Origin: Actinoplanes sp. TBRC 11911
Lineage (GTDB): Bacteria; Actinomycetota; Actinomycetes; Mycobacteriales; Micromonosporaceae
Length of the DNA stretch: 64,000 nucleotides
Reading direction: 5' to 3'
NCBI RefSeq assembly: GCF_012933445.1
Contig: NZ_JABBNC010000002.1
Span: 62,001-126,000, forward strand
The position numbers and the translations under genes were made by a program. This document shows positions 28,100 through 38,457 of the stretch, piece after piece. Position 1 is the first letter of the stretch; the number at the start of each line of letters is the position of its first letter. The notes beneath the pieces are model-generated. The model was not told the origin of the DNA. It saw nothing but the letters and a program-made list of their open reading frames with translations, and made no database searches.

Positions 28100-28218
28100 G
28101 CGACCGAGAATACCGATCCCGATCTCGCGCCGGGCGGCCGCGTTGAAGCCTGTGGATAACCCGCCAAAGGCGATACGCCGGGTGCCTTTTTGTCACACCC
28201 GGGGCCTACTCTTTCCCC

Positions 28219-28440
28219 ATGCCGCGCTACGAATTCCGATGCCGCGCCTGCGGCGACACCTTTGAGGTCAGCCGTCCCATGGCCGAGGCGTCCGCGCCGA
28301 CGACCTGCCCGCAGGGCCACGACGACACGGTAAAGCTGTCATCCACGGTCGCGTTCACGGGCCGCGGTGCTCCTTCGATGCCCAGCCCGATGGCGGGCGG
28401 CGGCGGAGGCGGCTGTTGCGGCGGCGCATGCGGTTGCTGA
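28219..28440 (+). CDS. FmdB family zinc ribbon protein
   Basis: A 73-residue zinc ribbon with CRACG and a later C-x4-H pair (TCPQGH), ending in a Gly/Cys-rich tail (GGGGCCGGACGC). FmdB-type proteins are putative regulatory or metal-handling ribbons of unknown role. TACTCT ends six bases before the ATG, and no Shine-Dalgarno is present (leaderless). Confidence 0.85.
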   Translation: MPRYEFRCRACGDTFEVSRPMAEASAPTTCPQGHDDTVKLSSTVAFTGRGAPSMPSPMAGGGGGGCCGGACGC

Positions 28441-29197
28441 TCGGCTGAGCCAGGCCACTCGCGCCCGTCGCGGGAGGTCAGCGACAGCCTCTTGGAACGG
28501 AGGCGGGTCAAAGAGGCCCGCCGCGCGGTCCCTGCCGGGCCGTCGCGGAAGCCTGACCCGCATCCGGCGGCCAGACAGTTGGCATCATGGCGCGGCTGAC
28601 GGCGTCTGAAACCAGCCGCAAAGGCTCCCGGCGAGCGCCGGGCCGGCGTGGTCGCCATCGCGCCCTGGGCGCTCTGCGAACCACAAGGTCCTCGACTGGC
28701 GCGACGAATTGTGCGGCCACTTCCGGCAGGAGCCCGAATCGAGCCCGGGACATATCGGGCTACGCCAGTGGGTCTCAGGGCCTGTGCTGACCGTGCCGCG
28801 AGCCGCGACAAGGTTGCCGGTCGCCTCCGCCACTCCGTCGAGGCGGGGCTGCCGGGGCCCTCGCGATCGCCGGGCACCTGCGGCCGTCGATCACCCGCCC
28901 AGGCCGGAGAAGCCGCCCGGAACACCAAAAGCCCACCCCGTAAGCGCCAACCCTCACCCCCCCCCGCAAGCGCCAAACCCCACCCCCGCAAGCCACCTCA
29001 CCCCTGATCCGCTTGCGGCTGCGTACTTGAGACCCGCGCCCACGATGTCAAAGCTGCGTGCTGAACAGGCAAAAGGACGTCATGCCCAGGCCGGGCATGA
29101 GCTTCCCGGAGTGATGCACGCGACTTCAGGTGCCGGAAGCCGCGCGCCGCTCGTGTAGGGGGCATGCGGCAACCGCGGCGATTTCGACCCTTACGCG
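28441..29197. other. Gene-poor region with imperfect short repeats
   Basis: No convincing gene on either strand; the open frames lack ribosome sites, family resemblance and sensible codon use. GGCGGG/CCCGCC near 28502-28522 could end the FmdB transcript. Around 28936-29010 a C-rich element (CCCGCAAGCGCCAA and variants) is repeated about three times, and its complement CGCTTGCGG follows near 29020. Confidence 0.6.
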
Positions 29198-29464
29198 GTG
29201 ACCGTGGCGAGCGACAAAACGGCGCACCCCGGGGTGCGCAATCAGGACAGGACGACGTGGAGGGAAATCGCACTCTTGCGGGTACGGCCGAACGGCCTGC
29301 CGGAACTGACCAACTGCGGCGTGACCCAGCTCGATCCATTTCGTTACGTCACGCGTAGTGCCGTAGAAGACTTCGATGCCCACGACGGAGTGTCCTTCGT
29401 CCGGGGTCGGCCGTGGCGGGAGGATGGTTACCGTCCGTTTCTACGATGGTCGGTAACGCTGTGA
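29198..29464 (+). CDS. Possible small hypothetical protein
   Basis: An 88-codon frame from GTG 29198 with fairly GC-rich third positions (about 80 percent by eye), but no ribosome site, no recognised family and no membrane segment. It ends 46 bp before the cyclase/STAND gene. Could be a diverged fragment or a chance frame. Confidence 0.25.
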   Translation: MTVASDKTAHPGVRNQDRTTWREIALLRVRPNGLPELTNCGVTQLDPFRYVTRSAVEDFDAHDGVSFVRGRPWREDGYRPFLRWSVTL

Positions 29465-29510
29465 TACGCCAGCATGAGACGCGACTTCCCAAAGGGGGCG
29501 GAGGTTCACC

Positions 29511-32216
29511 GTGTCGGGACGGACCGAGCTGCCGAGCGGGCTTGTGACCTTTATGTTCACCGACATCGAGGGCTCGACGCGACTGGCCCGAATGCTCGGC
29601 GACGATTACGGCTCGGTCCTCGGCGATCACCGTGCGGTCATGCGCGCTGCATTCCGTGACTATGGCGGTGTTGAGCTTTTCACTGAGGGTGACTCTTTCT
29701 TCGTTGCGTTCGGGGATGCGTGCGCGGCCCTCGCCGCCGCCGTGGAAGCGCAACGGCGACTGTCCGCACACGACTGGTCCTACCCGGATGTCGCACCCCG
29801 AGTGCGCATCGGCATGCACACGGGCTGGGCCAAACCGAACGGCAGCGAGTACGCCAGCATCGAGGTGCATCGAGCTGCCCGGGTGGCGGCGGCCGCGCAT
29901 GGTGGCCAGATCATCTGTTCGGCGGCCACGGCACTTAAAGCCCAAAACGCCAAGACCCCTCGAAACGCTCAAAAGGCCCGAAACGGCAAAACCGAGAACC
30001 ATCAACTTCTGGGCGTTCCGGTACGCCAGATCAAGGCGCGCAACGGCACAGCGGTAGCCACCCGAACCACCTTGGACCTTCTCGACCTGGGCCGGCACCG
30101 TCTCCGCGGCTTCGACGACGACGAACAGCTCTACCAGGTGATGGCCGACGGCCTGGAACGGGACTTCCCGAGGCCCCGGACGACCGCCGCGCCGATCCAC
30201 AACCTGCCGGCCCCCCTCACGTCCTTCGTCGGGCGCCGGGCCGAACTGGCGGAACTGGCCGACCTGCTGACCCGGCATCGGCTGGTCACGGTGGCCGGGC
30301 CGGGCGGAGCGGGCAAGACACGGCTGTCCTTGGCGGTGGCGGAACGGTCCATCCCGGCGTACGGGGAAGGGGTCTGGAATGTCGACGCCGCAAGCGCGAA
30401 GGACGGCCTGATCCCGGCGATCGCCGCGGCCCTGGGGGTGCGCGCCGAACCGGGCCGGCCGCTGCTGGACACGCTGCTCGACCACTGCGCGGGCCGGCAC
30501 ATGCTGATCGTTCTGCAGACCTGCGAGATCGCGCAGGCCTCGGGCGCCACCGCGGTCCGGCAACTGCTCGCCGCCTGCCCGGGCGTGGATCTTCTGGTCA
30601 CCTCGCGCGCCCCTCTCGGCGTACACGGGGAATTGGTGTGGCGAATTCCGCCGCTCTCCCCGGCCGATGTGTTCGCGCTGCTCAGCGAGCGTGCCGACGC
30701 GGCGCGCGGAGGCCGGCCGGGACCGGGTGACGACGGCACCGATCTCGACGAGGTCGCCAAGCGGCTGGAAGGCTCGCCGCTCGCGGTCGAGCTCGCCGCC
30801 GCCCGGTTGCGGCTGTTCACCGCCGGCCAGCTCGCCACCCGGCTCGACGATCCGATCCAGGCACTCGACCCGGCCACTCATGCCGACGCCGACCGGCACG
30901 ACAGCCTCGAGGCCAACCTGGACTGGTCGTATCGGACCCTCACCGCGCGCGGCGCCGAGCTGCTGCGCCGCCTGGCCGTCTTCGCCGGGCCGGTCGAGCT
31001 GGGCACGGTCGAGTGGTGCGGACCGGACGCGCTCGGCGCGCTCTCCGAGCTTGCCGACAAATCGCTGGTCGAGGTCGTGCCGGGCCCGCGCTACCGGATG
31101 TCCGGGCAGGTTCGCGCGTACGCCTCCCGCAGGCTCACCGCGGCCGGCGACGAACGCGACGCGCGCGACCGCCACGTGGAATGGTCGCTGCACACCCTGG
31201 ACAGCGTGGCCGTGGACACCGACGGCCAGCCCCGCACCGTCTCGTTGACCGAGCTCGCGCCGTACGTGGCCGAGTGGCAGACCGCCCTGCGCTGGACCGC
31301 GAACGGCGGCAGTGTCCGCGCCGGACTCCGCCTCGCCACCGCCCTGCAACCGTGGTGGCGTGAACACGGCAGCACGCGGGAGGGCCGTGACCTGCTGTTC
31401 CGGCTGTATCGGCGGCTGGACGGCGCGGAGATCGAGGCCGCCGACCTGGCCACCGCGTACCTGGTGCACGCGGGCCTCGCCGACGATCACGGCGAGCGTA
31501 CCCGGTTCCTGGAGCGTGCCGAACGCGTGGCCCGCGCCGACGATCGGCCGGATCTGCTGGTTCGGGCGCTGGCCGGGCATCGTGCCACGCTGCTGGCGAC
31601 CGGCCGGTGGGAGGAAGCGGAACGGCTCTGCCGCGAGGTGATCACGCTGGCCGAGCAGACCGGTGTGCCGCGCTCGGCGCTGCCGGCCGTGATCGCGCTG
31701 GCCGAGCTGCTGTGGCGGCGGGACGCGATCGACGAGGCGGCCGAACTGCTCGGCTCGGCCCGTCAGCTGGAGGCCGGACGACCGCAGGATCGTGGCCGGC
31801 GCACTGTCGACTGGCTGCTCGGCATGGTCGCGCTGCGCCGCCGTGACCTGGTGGCCGCGCACGACCATCTCGTGGTGGCGCTGCGGTCTCGGTTACGGCA
31901 CGGCTTCTCGGGTGCCGCCGCGGACGCGGTCGCGGCGATCGCGGTCCGCTGTGCGCAGGGCGGCGACCCGGCGACCGCCGCTGTGCTTTTCGGGGGAGCG
32001 GAGGCCGCGCGGGGCGCACGTCGTACCGAGATGTTCGGACGGTTCTGGTCGGCGCAGCAGTTGTCCCTGCGGGTATCCATGGGCGATGTCGCCTTCGACG
32101 CCGCGTACGCCGACGGGGTGGGTCAAGGTTTTGATCAGATCGTGGCGTTGGCGCTGGCGGTCGAGCACCCGGATCTGGAGGACGGTGCCGCCCGTTTCGC
32201 GCAGACGCTGCGGTAG
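29511..32216 (+). CDS. Class III cyclase-domain/STAND ATPase regulator with TPR-like C-terminus
   Basis: 901 residues. Residues 10-215 form a class III nucleotidyl cyclase domain (MFTDIEGSTRLAR, FTEGDSFFVAFGDA, VHRAARVAAAAHGGQ), 220-520 a STAND/NB-ARC-like ATPase with Walker A GPGGAGKTRL and VTSRAPLGVHGE, then helical TPR-like repeats. It belongs to the M. tuberculosis Rv0386/Rv1358/Rv2488c-like group but lacks their C-terminal LuxR helix-turn-helix. The usual VLDNCEH kinase-2 motif reads VLQTCEI, and a Lys/Asn-rich insert of about 40 residues interrupts the cyclase domain. GTG 29511, GGAGG upstream. Confidence 0.85.
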   Translation: MSGRTELPSGLVTFMFTDIEGSTRLARMLGDDYGSVLGDHRAVMRAAFRDYGGVELFTEGDSFFVAFGDACAALAAAVEAQRRLSAHDWSYPDVAPRVRIGMHTGWAKPNGSEYASIEVHRAARVAAAAHGGQIICSAATALKAQNAKTPRNAQKARNGKTENHQLLGVPVRQIKARNGTAVATRTTLDLLDLGRHRLRGFDDDEQLYQVMADGLERDFPRPRTTAAPIHNLPAPLTSFVGRRAELAELADLLTRHRLVTVAGPGGAGKTRLSLAVAERSIPAYGEGVWNVDAASAKDGLIPAIAAALGVRAEPGRPLLDTLLDHCAGRHMLIVLQTCEIAQASGATAVRQLLAACPGVDLLVTSRAPLGVHGELVWRIPPLSPADVFALLSERADAARGGRPGPGDDGTDLDEVAKRLEGSPLAVELAAARLRLFTAGQLATRLDDPIQALDPATHADADRHDSLEANLDWSYRTLTARGAELLRRLAVFAGPVELGTVEWCGPDALGALSELADKSLVEVVPGPRYRMSGQVRAYASRRLTAAGDERDARDRHVEWSLHTLDSVAVDTDGQPRTVSLTELAPYVAEWQTALRWTANGGSVRAGLRLATALQPWWREHGSTREGRDLLFRLYRRLDGAEIEAADLATAYLVHAGLADDHGERTRFLERAERVARADDRPDLLVRALAGHRATLLATGRWEEAERLCREVITLAEQTGVPRSALPAVIALAELLWRRDAIDEAAELLGSARQLEAGRPQDRGRRTVDWLLGMVALRRRDLVAAHDHLVVALRSRLRHGFSGAAADAVAAIAVRCAQGGDPATAAVLFGGAEAARGARRTEMFGRFWSAQQLSLRVSMGDVAFDAAYADGVGQGFDQIVALALAVEHPDLEDGAARFAQTLR

Positions 32217-32224
32217 GTCGGGGG

Positions 32225-32746
32225 TCAGCCGCGCGGGAGCATCTTCGCGGCCTTGTCGATGTCGTCCTGCTTGACCGCGGCGACCGAGCCGAAGACGTGG
32301 ACGGCCTGGTAATACGTCCAGGCTAAGGCGTTGCAGGCGGGCTGCCACCCGGAACTGTAGGTGGCGCAGACGCGCTGCAGGTCGGCGTAGAACATGCTGT
32401 CGACCCGGTCCTTGTTGGCCGGGAACGCGCCGATCGCCTTGTAGTTGCGGTAGCCGAAGTCGTGGTGCCAGCAGGAGGTGTCGAAGTTGAAGCCCAGCGG
32501 GTTGTCCGGGCTGGACGAGCAGTAATCGGTAGACCAGTCGAAGCCGTACGAAGCCCAGGGCGCGCGGTTGTTGCGGGCCGCGTTCCACTCGTTGGTGCTG
32601 GCGGCGGTGGGCTGGGTCCAGCGGGCGAGAACCGTCGCCTTGGAGTCCGCGGCGTTCGCGATGCCGGCGGGGATGAGGGCGGCGATGACCAGGGTGAGGA
32701 CGAGAGCGATACGTCGAAGCATGGGCACAGTCTTCGATTGCGCCAT
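32225..32746 (-). CDS. Secreted prokaryotic phospholipase A2
   Basis: Small secreted lipase of about 173 residues (165 if the internal ATG at 32722 is used). A signal peptide ends at ANAA; the mature part carries the prokaryotic PLA2 core CWHHDFGYRNYK, with the catalytic His-Asp pair and preceding GFDWSTDYCSSSPD calcium-loop region, and two disulfide-type cysteine pairs. It hydrolyses the sn-2 ester of phospholipids outside the cell. TATATA lies five bases before ATG 32746 and is striking in this GC-rich DNA. Convergent with the cyclase gene, 8 bp apart. Confidence 0.87.
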   Translation of the reverse strand: MAQSKTVPMLRRIALVLTLVIAALIPAGIANAADSKATVLARWTQPTAASTNEWNAARNNRAPWASYGFDWSTDYCSSSPDNPLGFNFDTSCWHHDFGYRNYKAIGAFPANKDRVDSMFYADLQRVCATYSSGWQPACNALAWTYYQAVHVFGSVAAVKQDDIDKAAKMLPRG

Positions 32747-32885
32747 GAACGTATATAGATGGATCGATGAAGTTGGCACTGCGTAGCGACTGCTACTCGT
32801 GGGTATTCCGGTCCGGCCCCCGATGTGATGTCCTGGAGGGCCCGCCGTGCAGCGGCAGCTATGGTGTGAGCGTGTGGGGCACTGA

Positions 32886-33899
32886 ATGATCCATCTGCCG
32901 ATGGTCCGTAAGGGACCTCTCCGGGCGCTCGGCGTGCGGCTCGCGCTCGCCGTCGGGCTCGTTCTGGTCACCGTCGCGATCATCTACGCGGACCGGGACG
33001 GCTATCGGGACGTCAACGCGGACGGCCTCACGCTGCTCGACTGCTTCTACTACGCGGTCGTCTCGCTCTCCACGACCGGGTACGGCGACATCACGCCGGT
33101 CACCCCGGACGCCCGCCTGGTCAACGTCCTGATCGTCACGCCGGCGCGCGTCCTCTTCCTGATCATCCTGGTCGGCACGACGCTCGAGGTGCTCACCGAC
33201 CAGTACCGCAACACCCTGCGCGTCACCCGGTGGAGGCGAAAGTTGAAGGACCACATCATCGTCTGCGGGTACGGGACGAAGGGCCGAGCCGCCGTCGACG
33301 CGTTGCTGGAGAACGGCTACGACAAGGCGAAGATCGTCGTCGTGGAGACCAGCGAGGTGGCCGTGCGCGGTGCCGCCGCCAACGGCCTCGTGGTGATCGA
33401 GGGCAACGCGACCCGCTCGACGGTCCTCAACCAGGCGGACGTCAAGCACTGCAAGGCCGTCATCATCGCGACGGACCGCGACGAGGCCTCGGTCCTGATC
33501 ACCTTGACCGTACGCCAGCTCACCGCCGGCCAGGTGCGCATCATCGCCGCCGTCCGCGAACAGGAGAACGCCGCCCTGTTGAAGCAGAGCGGCGCCCACC
33601 ACGTGATCGTCTCGTCCGCGACCGCGGGCCGGCTGCTCGGCTTGACCACGACGTCGCCGCCGCTGATCGACGTGGTGGAAGACCTGCTGACCCCGGGCCA
33701 GGGCATGGCCTTGGCGATGCGCTCCGCGGAACGCGGCGAGGTCGGCACGAACCCGCGCGAGCTGGCGACGCTGGTGGTCGCCTTGATCCGCCGCGGCAAG
33801 GTGCTGCCACTGGGCGGCGACCAGTCCCCGAGCATCGAGACCGGCGACCTGCTCGTCTACATCCGAGCCGAGGAAAGCAACGTCAGCGCGACTGTCTGA
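32886..33899 (+). CDS. Potassium channel with RCK domains
   Basis: Two-helix K+ channel of 337 residues. The selectivity filter is TTGYGD between helix 1 (LALAVGLVLVTVAII) and helix 2 (LFLIILVGTTLEVL). The RCK/TrkA-N Rossmann domain follows (HIIVCGYGTKGRAAVDALL, VIEGNATRSTVL) and then a TrkA-C domain. Conducts K+ under ligand or redox-nucleotide control (MthK-like plan). GGGG lies seven bases before the ATG. Its stop is one base from that of korB on the other strand. Confidence 0.93.
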   Translation: MIHLPMVRKGPLRALGVRLALAVGLVLVTVAIIYADRDGYRDVNADGLTLLDCFYYAVVSLSTTGYGDITPVTPDARLVNVLIVTPARVLFLIILVGTTLEVLTDQYRNTLRVTRWRRKLKDHIIVCGYGTKGRAAVDALLENGYDKAKIVVVETSEVAVRGAAANGLVVIEGNATRSTVLNQADVKHCKAVIIATDRDEASVLITLTVRQLTAGQVRIIAAVREQENAALLKQSGAHHVIVSSATAGRLLGLTTTSPPLIDVVEDLLTPGQGMALAMRSAERGEVGTNPRELATLVVALIRRGKVLPLGGDQSPSIETGDLLVYIRAEESNVSATV

Positions 33900-33900
33900 T

Positions 33901-34915
<1,015 letters not shown>

Positions 34916-34923
<8 letters not shown>

Positions 34924-36769
34924 TCTTGACCACGTCCTCGAGCATGCTCTCCAGCGTCGCGGCGGTGAACGGAAGGCCGCTGATCTGGTTGAACGGAACG
35001 GCGTCAACCAGGTACTTCGCCCGGATCACGTGGGCGAGCTGCCCTAAATTCATTTCCGGGATCACGACCTTCTCGTACGCCTGGAGCACCTCACCCAAAT
35101 TCGCCGGCAAGGGGGACAGGTGCCGCAGGTGGGCCTGCGCGATGGGCAGGCCACGTTGCCGCAACGCCCGGCAGGCGGCACCGATCGGCCCGTACGTCGA
35201 ACCCCAGCCGAGCACCAGCACCCGCGCGTTCTCGTCCGGGTCGTCGACCTCGACGTCCGGCACCTCGATGCCCTCGATACGCGCGGCCCGGGTGCGGACC
35301 ATGAACTCGTGGTTCGCCGGGTCGTACGAGATGTCGCCGGTCTTGTCCGCCTTCTCCAGGCCGCCGATGCGGTGCTCGAGACCGGGCGTGCCGGGGATCG
35401 CCCACGGCCGCGCCATCGTCTTCGGATCGCGCAGGTACGGCAGGAAGCGGCCGTCCTCGCCGTTCGGCGTGCGGGCGTACTCGACGCTCAGATCGGGCAG
35501 CTCACCGGCCTCGGGCAGCAGCCACGGCTCGGACCCGTTCGCCACGTAGTTGTCGGAGAGCAGGATGACCGGGGTGCGGTAGGTCAGCGCGATCCGGGCC
35601 GCCTCGATCGCCGCGTGGAAGCAGTCCGACGGCGACTTCGGCGCGATCACCGCGAGCGGCGCCTCACCGTGCCGGCCGTACAACGCCATGTTCAGATCGG
35701 CCTGCTCGGTCTTGGTCGGCATGCCGGTGGACGGGCCCGCCCGCTGCACGTCGACGATCACCAGCGGCAGCTCCAGCGCGATCGCCAGCGAGATCGTCTC
35801 GCCCTTGAGCGCGACACCGGGACCCGAGGTCGTGGTGACACCCAGGGCTCCCCCGTACGCCGCCCCGAGCGCGGCACCCACGGCGGCGATCTCGTCCTCG
35901 GCCTGCATGGTGGTGATGCCGAAGCGTTTGTGCTTGGACAGCTCGTGCAGGATGTCGGAGGCCGGCGTGATCGGATAGGCCCCGAGGAACAGCGGCAGCT
36001 TGGACCGCACGCTCGCGGCCACCAGCCCGAGCGCGAGCGCCTGGTTGCCGGTGACGTTCCGGTACGTGCCCGGACGCATCTTCGCGGGCTTCACCTCGTA
36101 CCGCACGGAGAAGTCCTCGGTGGTCTCGCCGAAGTTCCACCCGGCCTGGAACGCCGCCTTGTTCGCCGCGACCAGGTCGGGGCGCTTGGCGAACTTGCGC
36201 TCCAGGAAGCGCAGCGTCGACTCGAACGGCCGCGAATACATCCAGGAGAGCAGGCCCAGCGCGAACATGTTCTTGGCGCGCTCGGCGTCCTTCTTCGAGA
36301 CGCCCAGGCCGTCCAGCGCGCCCACCGTCATCGAGGTCAGCGCGACCGGGTGCACCGCGTACGCGTCCAGCGAGCCGTCGTCCAGCGGGTTCGCCGCGTA
36401 GCCCACCTTGCCGAGGTTGCGCTTGGTGAACTCGTCGGTGTTGAGGATGATGTCGGCGCCCTGCGGCAGGTCGGAGATGTTCGCCTTGAGCGCGGCGGGA
36501 TTCATCGCGACCAGAACGTTCGGCGCGTCGCCGGGCGTGAGGATGTCGTAGTCGGCGAAGTGCACCTGGAAGCTCGACACACCCGGCAGGGTGCCTGCTG
36601 GTGCGCGGATCTCCGCCGGGAAGTTGGGCAGAGTCGAGATGTCGTTGCCGAGTTGCGCGCTTTCCGACGTCAATCGATCACCGGTGAGCTGCATGCCGTC
36701 GCCTGAGTCGCCCGCGAACCGGATCACCACCCGGTCCAGCTGTTCGACCCGCTTCGCTCCAGCGGACAC
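34916..36769 (-). CDS. korA: 2-oxoacid:ferredoxin oxidoreductase, fused gamma-alpha subunit
   Basis: 617 residues: gamma domain first (VVIRFAGDSGDGMQLTGD), then the alpha pyrimidine-binding domain (GAYPITPASDILHEL, MQAEDEIAAVGAALGAAYGG, TTSGPGVALKGE) and the CoA-contacting C-terminal domain (VLGWGSTYGPI, LRHLSPLP, EMNLGQLAHVIRAKYLVD). GTG 36769 with AGGAGG eight bases upstream. Same fused arrangement as other aerobic actinobacterial KorA proteins. The divergent 207-bp promoter region also serves the orphan nuoA. Confidence 0.95.
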
Positions 36770-36976
36770 GTTCCAACCCTCCTATGGGCGCCGGCCGGTG
36801 GGTTGAGCGCATCGATGAGCCGGCCCCGCGTTCGTCATACCCAGCCTACGTCGCCGCTCCTTACGGAGAGGTCACGGCCGGGGACCACAGTAACTATGTG
36901 GCGCTCGCCGGAGCCAGTTGGTGTCCACCATCCGGTTGCCCCGGGCGTCGCGCTTCGTCCATTAGGCTGTCGCTTC

Positions 36977-37354
36977 GTGGACGGATATCTCGGTTCGTAC
37001 GCCATCCTGGGGTTGGTGCTGGCCGCCGGGGTGATCGTCTTTGTCGGTGCATTCAGCGCGAACAAGCTGCTTCGCCCGTCCGACCCGGCTTCGCCGCCCG
37101 GCAAGTTCATCCCGTACGAGAGCGGAATTGACCCGGTTGGCGGAGATTGGGCACAGGCGCAGATCCGATATTACGTCTATGCCTACCTGTACGTCCTTTT
37201 CGCCGTGGAGGCCGTTTTCCTCTTTCCGTGGGCGGTCGTCTTCGATCTGCCCGGGTTCGGCGCGGCCACGTTGACCGAGATGGGCGTATTCGTGGCGGTG
37301 CTCGCGCTGGGCATTCTCTATGCGTGGCGCAAGCGCATCTTGACCTGGACCTGA
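36977..37354 (+). CDS. nuoA: NADH-quinone oxidoreductase subunit A (orphan)
   Basis: Three-helix membrane subunit of complex I (125 residues): helix 1 YAILGLVLAAGVIVFVGAF, the conserved loop KFIPYESGIDPVG, and two more helices (YLYVLFAVEAVFLFPWAVVF, MGVFVAVLALGILYAWR). Normally the first gene of nuoA-N, but here the next gene is unrelated. In Streptomyces a second nuo cluster lies near korAB, so this may be a remnant or partner of another module. GTG 36977 has TAGGCT eight bases upstream and no Shine-Dalgarno. Confidence 0.88.
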   Translation: MDGYLGSYAILGLVLAAGVIVFVGAFSANKLLRPSDPASPPGKFIPYESGIDPVGGDWAQAQIRYYVYAYLYVLFAVEAVFLFPWAVVFDLPGFGAATLTEMGVFVAVLALGILYAWRKRILTWT

Positions 37355-37423
37355 CCTTACTGCCGCATAACGGTCGGGGTGGCGGGCTCGCCAGGCGCGG
37401 GCCGCCGTGCCAACATCGTGCGC

Positions 37424-37933
37424 ATGGGCCAGCTTCTCCTTTATCTCGTCGGCGCATTGGTCGTGGCCGCGATCGTGTTCGGCGTGACCGCGATGTTCGG
37501 CGGCGGCGACAACGGATTGTCGCCGGCCGAGCCGGACGGCCATGCCGTTCCGCTGCCCAGCGACCGCCCGCTCGGTGAGCAGGACCTCGAGCGCACGATG
37601 TTCGACACCGCCTGGCGCGGCTACCGGATGGCCCAGGTCGACCAGGCGCTGCAGCGCGCCGCCTACGACATCGGGTACAAGGACGAGCTGATCGGCGTGC
37701 TGGAGGCGGAAGTGGCCGCGCTGCGCGAGGGCCGGACCGCCGACGCGGACGCGCTGCGCCGCGCCCGGGAAGCGGCGGTCGCCCCGGCCGACCAGCCGGC
37801 GAACGCGCCCGCGCCACTGATCAAGGGAGAGCGAGCCATCGAGGTGACCGTCGTGCCCGCCACGAAACCGGCCGAGCCGCCGGCCGGTGAACCGGTCGAG
37901 GAAGACAAGCCCGAGGCGGTGGAGCGCCGGTGA
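37424..37933 (+). CDS. DivIVA-domain membrane protein
   Basis: 169 residues: an N-terminal membrane helix (LLLYLVGALVVAAIVFGVTAM), a polar linker, a DivIVA-type segment (WRGYRMAQVDQALQRAAYD) leading into a short coiled coil, and an acidic Pro-rich tail. Such small DivIVA-like proteins are linked to polar growth or septation in actinobacteria; the role here is unknown. ATG 37424. Its TGA overlaps the GTG of the SRPBCC gene, so the two are coupled. Confidence 0.75.
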   Translation: MGQLLLYLVGALVVAAIVFGVTAMFGGGDNGLSPAEPDGHAVPLPSDRPLGEQDLERTMFDTAWRGYRMAQVDQALQRAAYDIGYKDELIGVLEAEVAALREGRTADADALRRAREAAVAPADQPANAPAPLIKGERAIEVTVVPATKPAEPPAGEPVEEDKPEAVERR

Positions 37934-38421
37934 GCGCCACCGAGCCCGGGCTGGGCGACGCCGCCCAACCGGGTTCCGGCGAGGTCACCGCCACGGTCAT
38001 CGTCAACGCCCCCGCCCCACGCGTGTTCGCCGCGCTGATGAGCTGGGAGAAGCAGTCCGAGTGGATCCCGTTCACCAAGGTGCGGGTGGTCCGCGGCGAC
38101 GGCGGCGAGGGCAGCCTGGTCGAGGCCATCACCGCGATCGGGCCGGCCGCCCTGCGCGACGAGCTCGAGGTCGTCAAGGTCAACCCCCCTTTCGAGGTCC
38201 GCGTCGTGCACTGCGGCAAGGTGCTGCGCGGCCCCGGATCGATGCGCTGTACGGCGATGTCCGGCGACCGGACGCAGGTCGTGCTGCACGAGTGGTTCCA
38301 CCTGCCGGCCGGCGCGTTCGGCAAGGTGACCTGGCCGGTGCTGTGGCCGGGCTCGAAGCTGGGCTTCACCGGCGCGCTGCGCAAGTTCGGGCGGCTCGTC
38401 GAGCAGGGCCGACTGCCCTAA
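37930..38421 (+). CDS. SRPBCC family protein
   Basis: 163-residue START/Bet v1-like fold protein (polyketide cyclase/dehydrase group): it begins with ATVIVNAPAPRVFAALMSWEKQSEWIPFTKV and ends with a long C-terminal helix. Likely binds a hydrophobic ligand; no catalytic residues can be named. Coupled to the DivIVA-like gene by a 4-bp overlap and followed by tag after 36 bp. Confidence 0.8.
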   Translation: MSATEPGLGDAAQPGSGEVTATVIVNAPAPRVFAALMSWEKQSEWIPFTKVRVVRGDGGEGSLVEAITAIGPAALRDELEVVKVNPPFEVRVVHCGKVLRGPGSMRCTAMSGDRTQVVLHEWFHLPAGAFGKVTWPVLWPGSKLGFTGALRKFGRLVEQGRLP

Positions 38422-38457
38422 CCGAAAATGTCAGGGGCCCCCTTTAAGGTGGCCGCC

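Noticed and set aside
28227-28991. 254-codon minus-strand frame
   Set aside because: Overlaps the FmdB gene antisense; Arg/Ala-rich with no motif.
29349-31868. 839-codon minus-strand frame
   Set aside because: Antisense to the cyclase/STAND gene, with no family motif and no ribosome site.
35120-36706. 528-codon plus-strand frame
   Set aside because: Antisense to korA, whose identity is unambiguous.
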